DNA of 64,000 nucleotides from assembly GCF_002252505.1 (NCBI RefSeq), contig NZ_NNRL01000157.1, positions 372,001 to 436,000 of the forward strand, written 5' to 3'. Below the pieces are notes generated by a model. The model saw nothing but the letters and a program-made list of their open reading frames with translations, made no database searches and was not told the DNA's origin. This document shows, in pieces, positions 18,752-29,304 of this stretch. Origin of the DNA: Brucella grignonensis. GTDB lineage: Bacteria > Pseudomonadota > Alphaproteobacteria > Rhizobiales > Rhizobiaceae. Every line of letters begins with the position of its first letter. Positions within the stretch are counted from its first letter, which is position 1. A program made the position numbers and the translations under genes.

Positions 18752-20425
18752 ATGTCCAATCCACGCCATAACGAGCGCGAAGTACGTAGCCCTCGCGGAG
18801 ACGAACTCAACGCCAAGAGCTGGCTGACCGAAGCGCCGCTTCGCATGCTGATGAACAACCTTGACCCCGATGTCGCCGAACGCCCGCATGAGCTGGTCGT
18901 CTATGGCGGCATTGGTCGCGCTGCGCGCACATGGGATGATTTCGACAAGATTGTCGCGACCCTCAAGACGCTCAATGACGACGAAACCTTGCTGGTGCAG
19001 TCGGGCAAGCCGGTGGGCGTGTTCCGCACCCACAAGGATGCACCGCGCGTTCTCATCGCCAATTCCAACCTCGTGCCGCATTGGGCGACCTGGGATCACT
19101 TCAACGAACTGGATAAGAAGGGTCTTGCCATGTATGGCCAGATGACCGCCGGTTCGTGGATTTACATCGGCGCACAGGGCATCGTTCAGGGCACCTACGA
19201 AACCTTCGTGGAAGCCGGTCGCCAGCACTACGACGGCAATCTCAAGGGCAAGTGGATTCTGACCGGCGGCTTGGGCGGCATGGGCGGCGCACAGCCTCTG
19301 GCAGCTGTGATGGCAGGCGCTTGCTGCCTTGCGGTCGAATGCGACGAAACCCGCGCCGATTTCCGCCTGCGCACCCGTTACGTCGATGAAAAGACCCACA
19401 GCCTCGACGAAGCGCTGGCCAAGATCGATGCATGGACCAAGGCAGGTGAAGCCAAGTCCATCGCGCTCATCGGCAATGCGGCTGAAATCTATCCGGAACT
19501 CGTCAAGCGCGGCGTGCGCCCCGACATCGTCACCGACCAGACCTCGGCGCATGATCCGGTGCATGGCTATCTGCCAATCGGCTGGACCGTCGCCGAATGG
19601 CGCGCCAAGCAGGAAAGCGATCCGAAGGGCGTTGCGAAAGCCGCCCGCGCTTCGATGAAGGTGCAGGTTCAGGCCATGCTCGACTTCTGGAATGCTGGCA
19701 TTCCAACCGTCGATTACGGCAACAACATCCGCCAGATGGCGCTGGAAGAAGGTCTGGAAAACGCCTTCGATTTCCCAGGCTTCGTGCCTGCCTATATCCG
19801 CCCGCTGTTCTGCCGCGGCGTCGGCCCATTCCGCTGGGCTGCCCTTTCCGGCGATCCGGAAGATATCGCCAAGACCGACGCCAAGGTGAAGGAGCTGCTG
19901 CCAGACAACAAGCACCTGCACAACTGGCTCGACATGGCAAAGGAACGCATCGAGTTTCAGGGCCTGCCAGCACGCATCTGCTGGGTCGGTCTCGGCGACC
20001 GCCATCGTCTCGGCCTCGCCTTCAACGAAATGGTCCGCAATGGCGAGCTGAAGGCACCAATCGTTATCGGTCGCGATCACCTCGATAGCGGCTCGGTGGC
20101 TTCGCCGAACCGCGAAACGGAAGCCATGAAGGACGGCTCGGACGCAGTCTCCGACTGGCCGCTGCTCAATGCGCTGCTCAACACGGCTTCGGGCGCAACA
20201 TGGGTGTCGCTCCATCACGGCGGCGGCGTCGGCATGGGCTTCAGCCAGCATTCGGGCATGGTCATCTGCTGTGACGGCACCGAAGATGCCGATCAGCGCA
20301 TCGGTCGCGTGTTGTGGAACGACCCGGCCACCGGCGTCATGCGCCATGCCGATGCGGGCTACGATATCGCGCTCGACTGGGCGAAGCAGCAGGGCCTGCG
20401 CCTTCCAGCCATCCTTGGCAACTAA
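18752..20425 (+). CDS. hutU: urocanate hydratase
   Basis: This 557-residue NAD-dependent urocanase converts urocanate to imidazolonepropionate. The NAD site [13 protein letters not shown] begins at residue 172, and [22 protein letters not shown] and the C-terminal [25 protein letters not shown] active-site region are intact. It follows hutG by ten bases with GAGGAG upstream and ends the hut enzyme operon at a terminator. Confidence 0.97.
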   Translation: MSNPRHNEREVRSPRGDELNAKSWLTEAPLRMLMNNLDPDVAERPHELVVYGGIGRAARTWDDFDKIVATLKTLNDDETLLVQSGKPVGVFRTHKDAPRVLIANSNLVPHWATWDHFNELDKKGLAMYGQMTAGSWIYIGAQGIVQGTYETFVEAGRQHYDGNLKGKWILTGGLGGMGGAQPLAAVMAGACCLAVECDETRADFRLRTRYVDEKTHSLDEALAKIDAWTKAGEAKSIALIGNAAEIYPELVKRGVRPDIVTDQTSAHDPVHGYLPIGWTVAEWRAKQESDPKGVAKAARASMKVQVQAMLDFWNAGIPTVDYGNNIRQMALEEGLENAFDFPGFVPAYIRPLFCRGVGPFRWAALSGDPEDIAKTDAKVKELLPDNKHLHNWLDMAKERIEFQGLPARICWVGLGDRHRLGLAFNEMVRNGELKAPIVIGRDHLDSGSVASPNRETEAMKDGSDAVSDWPLLNALLNTASGATWVSLHHGGGVGMGFSQHSGMVICCDGTEDADQRIGRVLWNDPATGVMRHADAGYDIALDWAKQQGLRLPAILGN

Positions 20426-20435
20426 GAAATCAATG

Positions 20436-20465
20436 AAAGGCGGTCCTTCCGGGGGCCGCCTTTTT
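20436..20465 (+). terminator. terminator after hutU
   Basis: AAAGGCGG/CCGCCTTT forms the stem, extended by further pairs, followed by TTTTT. It separates the hut enzyme genes from the YjiH-hutD pair, which lies only 36 bases further on. Confidence 0.85.
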
Positions 20466-20501
20466 CATAGCTGGATAATACGTAAATACTGGGGAATAAC
20501 G

Positions 20502-21830
20502 ATGACAGACGTAGCGCTTGGCCGTAATGAGTCCTCTCGTGGATCGGCGGCTTTGAAACTGGTCATGTACAGCTTCATAGGCATATTTTTCTTTTTCGTG
20601 CCCGTCACCATTGGCGGTAAATCGACCATCCTGCTCGACCACGCAGCGACCGCGATTGCCACGCAGCTTCGCCCTGCCGCTCTCGTTTTCGTCTGCTTGC
20701 TTATCGCTTATGGAGCCTTTGCACCTTTCGTAACGGGCACGTGGAAAAAGAATGTAACCGAAAGAATTTTCTCGGTTCTGCGTCTGCTCGGCCTCATCGC
20801 GACTGCCATGTATCTCGCCAATATCGGTCCGGCTGCACTTTTCACACCTGACATGCTGCCCTTTCTTTTCGACAAGCTCGTATTGTCGGTCGGTCTGATT
20901 GTTCCAATTGGTGCGCTGGCACTGGCTTTCCTGATTGGCTATGGCCTGCTCGAATTTACCGGCGTCATCGTACAACCAGTCATGCGTCCGATCTGGCGCA
21001 CGCCGGGCTGGTCGGCCATCGATGCTGTGGCATCGTTCGTCGGCAGCTATTCGCTGGCACTTCTCATCACCGATCGCGTCTACAAGGAAGGCAAATACAC
21101 CGCCCGCGAAGCGGCAATCGTCGCTACCGGCTTTTCAACGGTATCAGCCACCTTCATGATCATCGTCGCAAAGACGCTGGGCCTTATGGATGCATGGAAC
21201 CTCTATTTCTGGACCACTTTCTTCGTGACTTTCATTGTCTCCGCGATCACCGCACGCATCTGGCCATTGAGCCGCATGGATCATCCCGGCGATCGCGACA
21301 CCCCATTGCCTGAAGGCAAGGGCCGTATTCAAACGGCAATCGACACCGGCATCCAGCAGGCACAAAATGCCCCCAAGCTTCTGCCGCTTCTCGGGGCGAC
21401 GTTCCTTGATGGCCTGCGCATGGCAGCCATGATCCTTCCCAGCATCATGGCGGTCGGGCTTCTCGGCCTGCTCGCGTCCAAATATACGCCGATCTTCGAC
21501 ATTCTCGGTCTGGCGCTCTATCCATTTACATGGCTTGCGCAACTGGCCGATCCGATGCTTGCCGCAAAATCCATAGCGTCCGGCCTTGCAGAAATGTTCC
21601 TGCCCGCCATCCTCTTGAAGGACGCCGATGTCGTTCTGAAGTTCGTCGCCGCCGTCGTCTCGGTCAGCCAGGTTCTCTTCCTTTCAGCCTCGATCCCCTG
21701 CATTCTTGCGACCTCGATCCCGCTCAAGTTCCAGGACCTGATCGTTATCTGGTATATTCGTACGGCACTCAGCATTCTGCTTACGGCACCAATTGCCTTC
21801 TGGGCAGCATCCAATGGATGGCTCGGTTGA
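20502..21830 (+). CDS. YjiH-like membrane protein (nucleoside-recognition/gate domain)
   Basis: This 442-residue protein has about ten membrane segments and resembles the YjiH family with gate-type domains (LVMYSFIGIFFFFVPVTIGGKSTILLDH at the start; VASFVGSYSLALLITDRVY and FSTVSATFMIIVAKTLGL inside). In several bacteria YjiH-like genes sit in hut loci. Here it follows hutU and overlaps hutD by one base, so it may carry histidine or urocanate; that is inference. GGGGA precedes the ATG. Confidence 0.8.
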   Translation: MTDVALGRNESSRGSAALKLVMYSFIGIFFFFVPVTIGGKSTILLDHAATAIATQLRPAALVFVCLLIAYGAFAPFVTGTWKKNVTERIFSVLRLLGLIATAMYLANIGPAALFTPDMLPFLFDKLVLSVGLIVPIGALALAFLIGYGLLEFTGVIVQPVMRPIWRTPGWSAIDAVASFVGSYSLALLITDRVYKEGKYTAREAAIVATGFSTVSATFMIIVAKTLGLMDAWNLYFWTTFFVTFIVSAITARIWPLSRMDHPGDRDTPLPEGKGRIQTAIDTGIQQAQNAPKLLPLLGATFLDGLRMAAMILPSIMAVGLLGLLASKYTPIFDILGLALYPFTWLAQLADPMLAAKSIASGLAEMFLPAILLKDADVVLKFVAAVVSVSQVLFLSASIPCILATSIPLKFQDLIVIWYIRTALSILLTAPIAFWAASNGWLG

Positions 21831-22405
21831 TGGTCGAAATCCTCAAAGCCGAAAATCATCGCCGCATGCCGTGGAAAAACGGCGGCGGCGTTACAGTCGA
21901 AATCGCCGTCCATCCGGAAGGAGCGTCAGTCGACAATTTCGACTGGCGCATCTCCACCGCAACGGTGGCGAATGATGGTCCGTTTTCTATCTTCCCCGGC
22001 ATCGACCGAACATTGTCAGTGCTGGAAGGCAATGGCATTGTTCTCAACGTAGAGGGTACTGATACTCTACTCACAACAACGACCGAGCCATTTTCTTTTG
22101 CCGCCGATGCCAAATCAGGCGCTCGTCTGATCGACGGCACAATCATCGATCTCAACGTCATGACACGACGCGGACGCTTTAACCATCGGGTCAAACGCCT
22201 TGCAGTTAGCGACTCAGTGATCGTCGAGCCAATCGATGAGCTTATGCTTATTTTCTGTGCAGAAGGCAGTTTGGATCTAAAAACAGACAGTGGAATCACG
22301 CATCTGAATTTGCATGATTGCTCAATCATGTCGGAAAAAACTCAGATTCCTATAGAACTTAACGGCAAGGGAATAGCCTATATGATCGCGATAATGAAAG
22401 TGTAA
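21830..22405 (+). CDS. hutD: HutD/Ves family protein
   Basis: This encodes 191 residues of the bicupin-like HutD family, with the hallmark HRRMPWKNGGGVTVEIAVHPEG and FDWRISTATVANDGPFSIFPGIDRTLSVLEGNG. Known HutD proteins are thought to limit hut induction by binding formylglutamate or urocanate. The ATG overlaps the YjiH stop (TGATG), indicating coupling. The C-terminal third is more divergent and uses less typical codons than the neighbours. Confidence 0.88.
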   Translation: MVEILKAENHRRMPWKNGGGVTVEIAVHPEGASVDNFDWRISTATVANDGPFSIFPGIDRTLSVLEGNGIVLNVEGTDTLLTTTTEPFSFAADAKSGARLIDGTIIDLNVMTRRGRFNHRVKRLAVSDSVIVEPIDELMLIFCAEGSLDLKTDSGITHLNLHDCSIMSEKTQIPIELNGKGIAYMIAIMKV

Positions 22406-22505
22406 TCAAATACTTATATGACTTCTGGTCAGATTCCCGAGAACAGGTTTCTTTAAGAGCCGCACTGGACAGAAACCACGGTCCTGCTAATTTGTTGCTG
22501 GCAAT

Positions 22506-22517
22506 ATGTATATGCTT
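22506..22517. promoter_or_regulatory. degenerate hut-operator-like site upstream of ABC importer
   Basis: ATGTATATGCTT matches the hutF/hutI palindrome at 10 of 12 positions and lies 28 bases before the importer start codon. Weak match: the right half has lost the ACAT arm. It could still be a low-affinity HutC site. Confidence 0.3.
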
Positions 22518-22544
22518 AAAACACTATAAAAGGGGTACTCGCGT

Positions 22545-23489
22545 ATGAAAACGTCTTGGTTGGCTGGCGCTGCTGTTGCAGCTCTTACCTTTGCTTCTGC
22601 TGCGCAGGCAGAAACAAATGTCTCTATTGGCTTTTCGGGCTGGACCGGTTTTGGACCGCTGACACTTGCCAAGGAAGCAGGCATCTTCAAGAAAAACGGC
22701 CTGAACGTCACGCTCAATAAAATTCCGCAGGCCAGCCGCCATTTGGCACTGGCTTCTGGCGACATTCAATGTGCTGCAACAACCGTTGAAACATGGATCA
22801 TCTGGAACTCGGCCGGTGTCAAATCCAAGCAGATTTTCCAGATGGACAAGTCCTATGGCGCTGATGGCATCGCCGTTCGCGCAGACGTCAATTCCTTCGC
22901 CGATCTGAAGGGCAAAACGATTGCCGCTTCCGCTCCCGGTACGTCGCCCTATTTCTTCCTCGCCTTCATGCTGGCAAAGAACGGCATGACAACCAAGGAC
23001 GTCAAAGTCGTCAACATGGAACCGGGACCTGCTGCACAGGCCTTTGTTGCCGGGCAGAACGATGCGGCCATGACCTATGAACCTTATCTCTCAACGGTCC
23101 GTGCAGCACCCGATAAAGGCAAGATTCTTGCAACCACCCTGGAATATCCAGCTGTGATGGACACCGTTGGCTGCACCCCGGATTTCCTTGAAAAGAATCC
23201 GCAAGCAGCCAAAGCACTGGCCGATAGTTACTTCGAAGCGCTTGAAATGATCGCAACCGATCAGGCCAAGTCCTATGAAATCATGGGGAAGGATGTGAAA
23301 CAGTCTGGCGAAGACTTCGGCAAATCAGCAGCCTATCTGCGCTGGCAGGACAAAGCCGCCAATCAGAAATTCTTTGAGGGTGAGTTCAAGGAGTTTTCTA
23401 AAGAAGCCGCCGATCTTCTGCTTGAAGCGGGTGTGATCAAGACCAAGCCGAATCTCGACGACATTGTCGACACCAGCTTTATCAAGTAA
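22545..23489 (+). CDS. NitT/TauT-type ABC transporter substrate-binding protein
   Basis: This is a 314-residue periplasmic binding protein with a signal peptide cut after AQA22. The fold is of the NMT1/SsuA type: VSIGFSGWTGFGPLTLAKEAGIFKKNGLNV, LASGDIQCAATTVET, DLKGKTIAASAPGTSPYFFLAFML, and AAMTYEPYLSTV. It heads a three-gene importer directly after hutD. The substrate is unknown; families of this type bind taurine, sulfonates, nitrate, thiamine precursors or small organic anions. The hut neighbourhood suggests a histidine-related compound, but this is inference. Confidence 0.85.
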   Translation: MKTSWLAGAAVAALTFASAAQAETNVSIGFSGWTGFGPLTLAKEAGIFKKNGLNVTLNKIPQASRHLALASGDIQCAATTVETWIIWNSAGVKSKQIFQMDKSYGADGIAVRADVNSFADLKGKTIAASAPGTSPYFFLAFMLAKNGMTTKDVKVVNMEPGPAAQAFVAGQNDAAMTYEPYLSTVRAAPDKGKILATTLEYPAVMDTVGCTPDFLEKNPQAAKALADSYFEALEMIATDQAKSYEIMGKDVKQSGEDFGKSAAYLRWQDKAANQKFFEGEFKEFSKEAADLLLEAGVIKTKPNLDDIVDTSFIK

Positions 23490-23597
23490 CAGCACCGAGA
23501 GAGCAGACTCGGACATTTTTCCTGCCCTTATCCGGGGCTCGTCCGGGTCTGTTTCATTTCCGCCTCGCGCTTGAGGCGACCGTCTGACTGAACGGAT

Positions 23598-24377
23598 ATG
23601 TCTATGCAGCCTATGCAACCAATCGGGAATGGAGCCAGAATATTTCTGGGCATTCTATTCTTCGTTCTCTTCTTTGTGTTCTGGGGTATCGCCACTCTGG
23701 GCGGTTTCGTTTCCCCGACATTCCTCGCCGACCCGATCACCATGGTCAAAGACGGTTGGGATCTTATCGCCAATCAAGGCTTTATGTCCGATATCGGAAT
23801 GACTGTCTGGCGCGTGCTTGGCGGCTTCATACTCGCTAGCGTCGTTGCCATTCCGCTCGGGATCGCCATGGGTGCTTACAAGCCGATTGAAGCGCTGCTG
23901 GAGCCCTTCGTCTCCTTTGCGCGCTATCTTCCCGCTTCGGCTTTCGTTCCGCTGTTGATCCTCTGGTCAGGCATTGGTGAAACACAGAAGCTGCTCGTCA
24001 TCTTCATCGGCGCGGTGTTCCAGATCATTCTCATGATCGCCGTGACGGTCTCCAATACGCGTCGCGATCTTGTCGAAGCAGCCTACACGCTCGGCGCGTC
24101 GAACAGCGGCATCATTCGCCGCGTGCTCATGCCTGCCAGCGCGCCAGACATTGCCGAAACATTGCGCCTCGTGCTCGGCTGGGCATGGACCTATGTGATC
24201 GTGGCCGAACTCATCGGCGCATCGTCCGGCATCGGCTACATGATCATCAACTCTCAGGCGCTGATGGCCACGGGCCAGATCATCTTCGGCATCATCGTGA
24301 TCGGCGTCATCGGTCTGATCTCGGACCTTGCCTTCAAATATTTCAACCGCTGGCTCTTTGCATGGAGGTTCGCATAA
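23598..24377 (+). CDS. NitT/TauT-type ABC transporter permease
   Basis: This 259-residue inner-membrane protein has six predicted helices and the EAA loop motif EAAYTLGASNSGIIRRVLMPASAPDIAETLRL, the coupling site for the ATPase. Its stop overlaps the ATPase ATG by one base (TAATG). Confidence 0.9.
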   Translation: MSMQPMQPIGNGARIFLGILFFVLFFVFWGIATLGGFVSPTFLADPITMVKDGWDLIANQGFMSDIGMTVWRVLGGFILASVVAIPLGIAMGAYKPIEALLEPFVSFARYLPASAFVPLLILWSGIGETQKLLVIFIGAVFQIILMIAVTVSNTRRDLVEAAYTLGASNSGIIRRVLMPASAPDIAETLRLVLGWAWTYVIVAELIGASSGIGYMIINSQALMATGQIIFGIIVIGVIGLISDLAFKYFNRWLFAWRFA

Positions 24378-25180
24378 TGGTTACCAAAAGCGACCAGGAA
24401 CTTGTCATCAAGGGCGTGAGCCGCACCTTTCCGGGCGTGCATGGCGGCAAGCCGACACTGGCATTGCAGCCGACCGACCTCATCATCCCGAAAAATGATT
24501 TCGTGACCGTCCTCGGCCCCTCGGGCTGCGGCAAGTCCACGCTTCTTCGCATCATTGCCGGTCTCGACAAGCCCACCACCGGCACCGTGACGCTGGAGGG
24601 CAACCCTGTCACCGGACCGGGTGCAGATCGCGGCATGGTGTTCCAGTCCTACACGCTGTTCCCATGGCTCACCATCCGGCAGAATGTCGGCTTCGGGCTT
24701 CGTGAGAAAGGCGTGCCGGAAAAACAGGCGCGTGAAATCGTGGACAGCTATATCGACAAGGTCGGGCTGCGCGGCTTTGAAGATCACTGGCCAAAGCAGC
24801 TTTCGGGCGGCATGCAGCAGCGTACGGCGATTGCCCGCGCACTCGCCAACGACCCAAAGATCCTGCTTCTCGACGAGCCGTTCGGCGCACTCGACAACCA
24901 GACCCGCGGACTGATGCAGGAGCTGCTGCTCGGCATCTGGGAGCGGGAGCACAAGACGGTCATCTTCGTCACCCACGATATTGAAGAAGCCATATTCATG
25001 GCAACCCGCGTGGTTACGATGACGGCCCGTCCCGGCAAGATCAAATCGATCACGCCGGTCGATATCGAGCATCCACGCACCTACCACGTCAAGGCAAGCC
25101 CGGAATTCTCCGAACTACGCCTGAAGTTGACGGAAGAAATCCGCAGCGAAGCCATTGCGGCGGCAAAGCAGGCTGCCTGA
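24377..25180 (+). CDS. NitT/TauT-type ABC transporter ATPase
   Basis: This 267-residue ATPase has Walker A GPSGCGKST (47-55), a Q-loop in MVFQSYTLFPWLT, signature LSGGMQQR, Walker B ILLLDEPFGALD and a switch His in FVTHDIEEA. I chose ATG 24377; the longer frame starting at 24185 overlaps the permease and is not used. It drives uptake with the two preceding genes and is followed by a strong terminator. Confidence 0.92.
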   Translation: MVTKSDQELVIKGVSRTFPGVHGGKPTLALQPTDLIIPKNDFVTVLGPSGCGKSTLLRIIAGLDKPTTGTVTLEGNPVTGPGADRGMVFQSYTLFPWLTIRQNVGFGLREKGVPEKQAREIVDSYIDKVGLRGFEDHWPKQLSGGMQQRTAIARALANDPKILLLDEPFGALDNQTRGLMQELLLGIWEREHKTVIFVTHDIEEAIFMATRVVTMTARPGKIKSITPVDIEHPRTYHVKASPEFSELRLKLTEEIRSEAIAAAKQAA

Positions 25181-25215
25181 AATTAATGGTTCCTTGAGAA
25201 TATCGAGTGAACTAT

Positions 25216-25250
25216 GAAAGGGCCGCGACCTTTGTCGCGGCCCTTTCATT
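25216..25250 (+). terminator. terminator after ABC importer
   Basis: A perfect 14-bp stem (GAAAGGGCCGCGAC/GTCGCGGCCCTTTC) with a CTTT tetraloop. It ends just 18 bases before the next start codon. Confidence 0.85.
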
Positions 25251-25267
25251 TCAGGACACATCCAATC

Positions 25268-26149
25268 ATGGCCGTTTCAGCAGAAGAACTTGAAAACCGC
25301 ATCGTCTATGTCAACGGCGAATATGTTTCCGCCCGCGATGCGCGCATTTCCATCTTTGACCGTGGCTTCCTGTTCGGCGACGGTATTTACGAAGTGACTG
25401 CCGTGCTCGAAGGCAAGCTCATCGACAGCGAGCCGCATATGCGACGCCTGCGCCGCTCGACCCGTGAAATCGGCATTCCGATGCCGATGAACGAAGACGA
25501 GATCGTGGCCATCGAGCGTGAACTGATCCGCCGCAACAATCTGACTGAAGGTCTGGTCTATCTGCAGGTAACACGCGGCGACGGACGCGACCGTGATTTC
25601 GTGCCCGCGAAAGGCATGCAGCCTTCGGTTGTCCTGTTCACGCAGGAAGCCAATCTGCTCGACAAGCCTGCGCTGAAGACCGGCGCCCGCGTGCTTTCGC
25701 TGGGCGATCTGCGCTGGAAGCGCCGCGACATCAAGACGGTCTGTCTGCTGCCGCAAGCGCTTGCCAAGGAAATCGCCAAGAGCGCCGGTTGCGATGAAGC
25801 CTGGATGATCGAGGACGGCTATGTGACCGAAGGCGCATCGTCGACCGCCTATATTGTGACCGAAGATGATGTCGTCGTTACACGCCCGAACAGCAATTCC
25901 ATTCTGCCCGGCTGCACGCGGCTTTCGCTCCTGCAGCTGATCGCCGAGACCGGCATGAAGCTGGAAGAGCGCCTCTTCACCATCGATGAAGCCTATGCGG
26001 CGAAGGAAGCTTTCCTCACCAGTGCTGGCACATTCGTCACACCGATCACCGTCATCGACGAGAAGACCATCGGCACTGGCACACCCGGTCCAGTTGCCCA
26101 GCGCCTGCGCGAGATCTATCTCGATCACGCGCGCCGAACGGCAATCTGA
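25268..26149 (+). CDS. dat: D-amino acid aminotransferase (D-alanine transaminase)
   Basis: This encodes 293 residues of fold-type IV PLP transaminases in the DAAT branch: YVNGEYV, FDRGFLFGDGIYEV, K156 in RDIKTVCLLPQALAK as the PLP lysine, and EGASSTAYIV with SNSILPG for phosphate binding. It exchanges amino groups between D-alanine and oxo acids, for example making D-glutamate. Branched-chain transaminases share the fold, but the RDIK motif favours DAAT. The ATG at 25268 is preferred because upstream in-frame sequence is terminator. Confidence 0.88.
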   Translation: MAVSAEELENRIVYVNGEYVSARDARISIFDRGFLFGDGIYEVTAVLEGKLIDSEPHMRRLRRSTREIGIPMPMNEDEIVAIERELIRRNNLTEGLVYLQVTRGDGRDRDFVPAKGMQPSVVLFTQEANLLDKPALKTGARVLSLGDLRWKRRDIKTVCLLPQALAKEIAKSAGCDEAWMIEDGYVTEGASSTAYIVTEDDVVVTRPNSNSILPGCTRLSLLQLIAETGMKLEERLFTIDEAYAAKEAFLTSAGTFVTPITVIDEKTIGTGTPGPVAQRLREIYLDHARRTAI

Positions 26150-26228
26150 AAACTGAACCGCCGCACGTCAGTGAAGCGGCTAAGATTTTGGTTATGGCGA
26201 GCCGAAAATGGTGAAGTTTGAGAACCGG

Positions 26229-26295
26229 AGCGCAGCGTACTTCTGAATATAATCCCGAAAAGTTGCAGACTTTTCGGATAAGATTATGTGCCTAA
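26229..26295. repeat. degenerate dispersed repeat between dat and gguB
   Basis: GAGCGCAGCG, then CCCGAAAAGTTGCAGACTTT and TCGGATAAGATTATG, is a diverged copy of the modular repeat; CCGAAAAGT/ACTTTTCGG forms a 9-bp hairpin. It lies between convergent genes. Confidence 0.65.
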
Positions 26296-26358
26296 ACAAG
26301 GTACGTGAGCACCGGAAGCGCAAAACAACGCCATTTGCAGGCCGCCAGAGCCGAAATA

Positions 26359-27561
26359 TCAGCGTTTCTGGTTATAGACGTCGATGCAGACAGCCCCCAG
26401 CAGCACGATCCCTTTGATGACCTGCTGATAGTCGATGCCGATGCCGAGGATCGACATGCCGTTGTTCATCACGCCCATGATGAGCGCGCCGATCACGGCA
26501 CCTGTCACACGGCCCACACCGCCATAGGCGGAAGCACCGCCGATGAAGCAGGCCGCGATCACGTCCAGCTCGAAGCCGATACCGGCCTTGGGCGTTGCCG
26601 TGTTGAGGCGCGCCGCAAAGACCAGACCGGCCAACGCCGCCAGCACACCCATATTGACGAAAGCCAGAAATGTCAGCCGTTCGGTCTTCACGCCCGAAAG
26701 CTTGGCTGCATGCCGGTTCCCGCCGACTGCATAAATCTGCCGCCCGAGTATGGTTCGATTGGTGAGGAACGCATAGGCCGCAATCAGAACGGCCATAATG
26801 ATGAGGACGTTCGGCAAGCCGCGATGCATGGAAATCAAAAGCGACAGATAGGCAATCGCCGAAAAGAACAGGATGTTCTTGATGACGAAAAGTCCAAAAG
26901 GCTCGGTTTCCACTTCATGCGCGATATGACGCTGACGCGATTTGACATTCTGCCAGATCATGAAACCGGCCAGTAGCACGCCGATGATGAGCGATGTCAG
27001 ATAGACGCCGCCTGTCGTGCCGATGATTTCCGGAATAAAGCCGGACGAAAGTTTCTGGAACACGACCGGAAACGGCCCGACCGACTGGCCGCCAAGCACG
27101 GCAAGTGTCAAGCCCTTGAAGACCAACATGCCCGCCAGCGTGACGATGAAGGACGGAATATTGAAATAGGCGACCCAAAAGCCCTGCATCGCACCGATGA
27201 TGCCACCGGCCAGCAGGCACAGAATGGCGGCAATAGGAAATGGCACGCCCCATTTGACCATCATCACAGCCGCGAGCGCACCGATAAAGCCACAGACCGA
27301 GCCGACCGAAAGGTCGATATGACCGGTGACGATGATGAGCAGCATACCAAGCGCCATGATGACGATATAGCTGTTCTGTAGAACTAGATTGGTGAGGTTC
27401 AGCGGCTTCATAAGCACACCGCCAGTCACGATCTGGAAAAAGATCATGATCGCGACCAGCGAGATCAGCATGCCGGATTCGCGCAGATTGTTCTTGAGAT
27501 ACCGCCCCACGCTGCTCGCCGGAGCTTTCGATCCACTGCTTCCGATGATATTCTCGCTCAT
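26359..27561 (-). CDS. gguB: monosaccharide ABC transporter permease
   Basis: This 400-residue permease of the XylH/GguB type has about ten hydrophobic segments, the [28 protein letters not shown] loop and [19 protein letters not shown]. It overlaps gguA by four bases (ATGA). With gguA and chvE it forms the multiple-monosaccharide importer known from Agrobacterium and Brucella, which takes up galactose, glucose, arabinose and similar sugars. Confidence 0.92.
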   Translation of the reverse strand: MSENIIGSSGSKAPASSVGRYLKNNLRESGMLISLVAIMIFFQIVTGGVLMKPLNLTNLVLQNSYIVIMALGMLLIIVTGHIDLSVGSVCGFIGALAAVMMVKWGVPFPIAAILCLLAGGIIGAMQGFWVAYFNIPSFIVTLAGMLVFKGLTLAVLGGQSVGPFPVVFQKLSSGFIPEIIGTTGGVYLTSLIIGVLLAGFMIWQNVKSRQRHIAHEVETEPFGLFVIKNILFFSAIAYLSLLISMHRGLPNVLIIMAVLIAAYAFLTNRTILGRQIYAVGGNRHAAKLSGVKTERLTFLAFVNMGVLAALAGLVFAARLNTATPKAGIGFELDVIAACFIGGASAYGGVGRVTGAVIGALIMGVMNNGMSILGIGIDYQQVIKGIVLLGAVCIDVYNQKR

Positions 27562-29150
27562 GGCCGTTTTCCCTTGTTCCGCATGATGGCGCGCATAATG
27601 TTTTCCTGCGTTGCTTCCTCGCCAGCGACTTCGCCGACGAAGGCACCTTCATGCATGACGACGATGCGGTCGCAGATGCCGATCAGCTCTGGCATTTCCG
27701 AAGAAATGACGACTACACCCTTGCCGCTATCCGCCAGTGAATTGATGATTGTGTAGATGTCATATTTCGCACCGACATCGATGCCGCGCGTCGGTTCATC
27801 GAGAATCAGCACGTCGGGTCCGGTGAAGAGCCACTTCGACAGCACCACCTTCTGCTGGTTGCCGCCCGAAAGCGTGCCTGTCTCCTGATAGACATTGTGG
27901 CAGCGAATGCTCATCTGTTCGCGATAGGAGTTCGCGATCTTCATTTCGCGAATATCGTCGATGATGCCTTTCGGGCTGACACCGCGTAAATGCGCAAGAG
28001 AGATATTGCGCGAAATGTTTTCACCTAAGACCAGGCCGAGCTTCTTGCGATCCTCTGTCACATAGGCAAGCCCCGCTTTGATGGCCCGCGCCACAGTGGA
28101 AATATCGGCATTGTTGCCGTTGATACGCGCCTCGCCGCTGATATTCGTGCCCCATGAACGCCCGAACAGACTCATGGCGAATTCTGTGCGTCCCGCCCCC
28201 ATCAATCCGGCAATACCGACGATTTCGCCTGCCCTCACCTTGAACGACACGTTCTTGACCGAGTGCCGCTCCGGATGCAGCGGGTGATGCACTGACCAGT
28301 TGTCGACTTCGAAAATCACCTCACCGATCTTCGGATCGCGCTTTGGGTAGCGGCTTTCTAGATCGCGGTCGACCATCTTGCGAATGATGTCGTCTTCCTC
28401 GACTTCGCCCGCATTACAGTCGAGTGTCGCCACTGCCTTGCCATCGCGCAACACCGTGATCTTGTCGGCAACTTCGCGGATTTCGTTGAGTTTGTGCGAA
28501 ATGAGGATCGAGGTGATGCCTTGAGCACGAAACTCACGCAGAAGCGCCAGCAATGCCGCGCTGTCCGTCTCGTTGAGGCTTGCGGTGGGCTCATCAAGGA
28601 TCAAAAGCCGCACGCGCTTCGACAATGCCTTGGTGATTTCGACCAGCTGCTGCTTGCCGACACCGATATCGGTGACAAGCGTATCGGGCGATTCCGACAG
28701 GCCAACCTTCTGCAAAAGCTCGCGAGTGCGCTTGTGCACCGTGCTGCGGTCGATGACGCCGTAGCTTGCCGGCGGATTGACGAGGAAAATGTTCTCGGCA
28801 ATCGTCATGAGCGGTATGAGCGCCAGCTCCTGATGGATGATGACGATGCCAAGCGCCTCGGAATCGTTGATGTCGCGAAACTGCCGCTCTTCGCCGTCGA
28901 AGAAGATCGACCCCTCGTAGCTGCCATGCGGATAGACACCCGACAGCACCTTCATCAAGGTCGACTTGCCTGCTCCGTTCTCGCCGACAAAGGCATGAAT
29001 CTCGCCCGGCATGACCGAGAAATTGACATCGCTCAGCGCTTTGACGACGCCGAAAGACTTGCTGATGCCGCGCATTTCCAGAAGCGGCTTGCCGGCAATT
29101 TCCGGCTCACCGTCAGGCTGCTCACGCGGGACAGGATTGGCTACATTCAT
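27558..29150 (-). CDS. gguA: monosaccharide ABC transporter, double ATPase
   Basis: This 530-residue fusion of two ABC domains has Walker [10 protein letters not shown] at 56-64 in the first and a degenerate GLMGAGRTE in the second, as usual for sugar importers. Signatures [15 protein letters not shown] and [11 protein letters not shown] are present. GGGAGCGAG precedes the ATG. A GC-rich hairpin separates it from chvE upstream. Confidence 0.94.
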   Translation of the reverse strand: MNVANPVPREQPDGEPEIAGKPLLEMRGISKSFGVVKALSDVNFSVMPGEIHAFVGENGAGKSTLMKVLSGVYPHGSYEGSIFFDGEERQFRDINDSEALGIVIIHQELALIPLMTIAENIFLVNPPASYGVIDRSTVHKRTRELLQKVGLSESPDTLVTDIGVGKQQLVEITKALSKRVRLLILDEPTASLNETDSAALLALLREFRAQGITSILISHKLNEIREVADKITVLRDGKAVATLDCNAGEVEEDDIIRKMVDRDLESRYPKRDPKIGEVIFEVDNWSVHHPLHPERHSVKNVSFKVRAGEIVGIAGLMGAGRTEFAMSLFGRSWGTNISGEARINGNNADISTVARAIKAGLAYVTEDRKKLGLVLGENISRNISLAHLRGVSPKGIIDDIREMKIANSYREQMSIRCHNVYQETGTLSGGNQQKVVLSKWLFTGPDVLILDEPTRGIDVGAKYDIYTIINSLADSGKGVVVISSEMPELIGICDRIVVMHEGAFVGEVAGEEATQENIMRAIMRNKGKRP

Positions 29151-29223
29151 CGCTCGCTCCCATTACAAATCTGCTTTGCCATTGCCCTCAACAAAAAGAC
29201 AACGCTGTCAATCGCCGAGCCTA

Positions 29224-29243
29224 CCCCAGCCGAAAGGCTGGGG
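29224..29243. repeat. intercistronic hairpin between chvE and gguA
   Basis: CCCCAGCC-GAAA-GGCTGGGG is a perfect 8-bp stem with a GAAA-type tetraloop on the plus strand. Transcription runs on the minus strand, so it lies at the chvE 3' end without a T run. Such hairpins commonly raise binding-protein mRNA over the downstream genes. Confidence 0.6.
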
Positions 29244-29304
29244 ATTTGGGGCAATGGCATGCAGAAAGGTTACGGGCATATCCTCCGATACGCCCAAAAC
29301 CGCA

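Noticed and set aside
18689-20347. 552-residue open frame antisense to hutU
   Set aside because: It lies exactly opposite a highly conserved enzyme, has no ribosome site or family match, and is explained by the GC-biased third positions of hutU.
22540-25180. taurine or sulfonate uptake as the importer function
   Set aside because: No dioxygenase or desulfonation enzyme is adjacent; the binding protein family covers many ligands, so the assignment is not supported.
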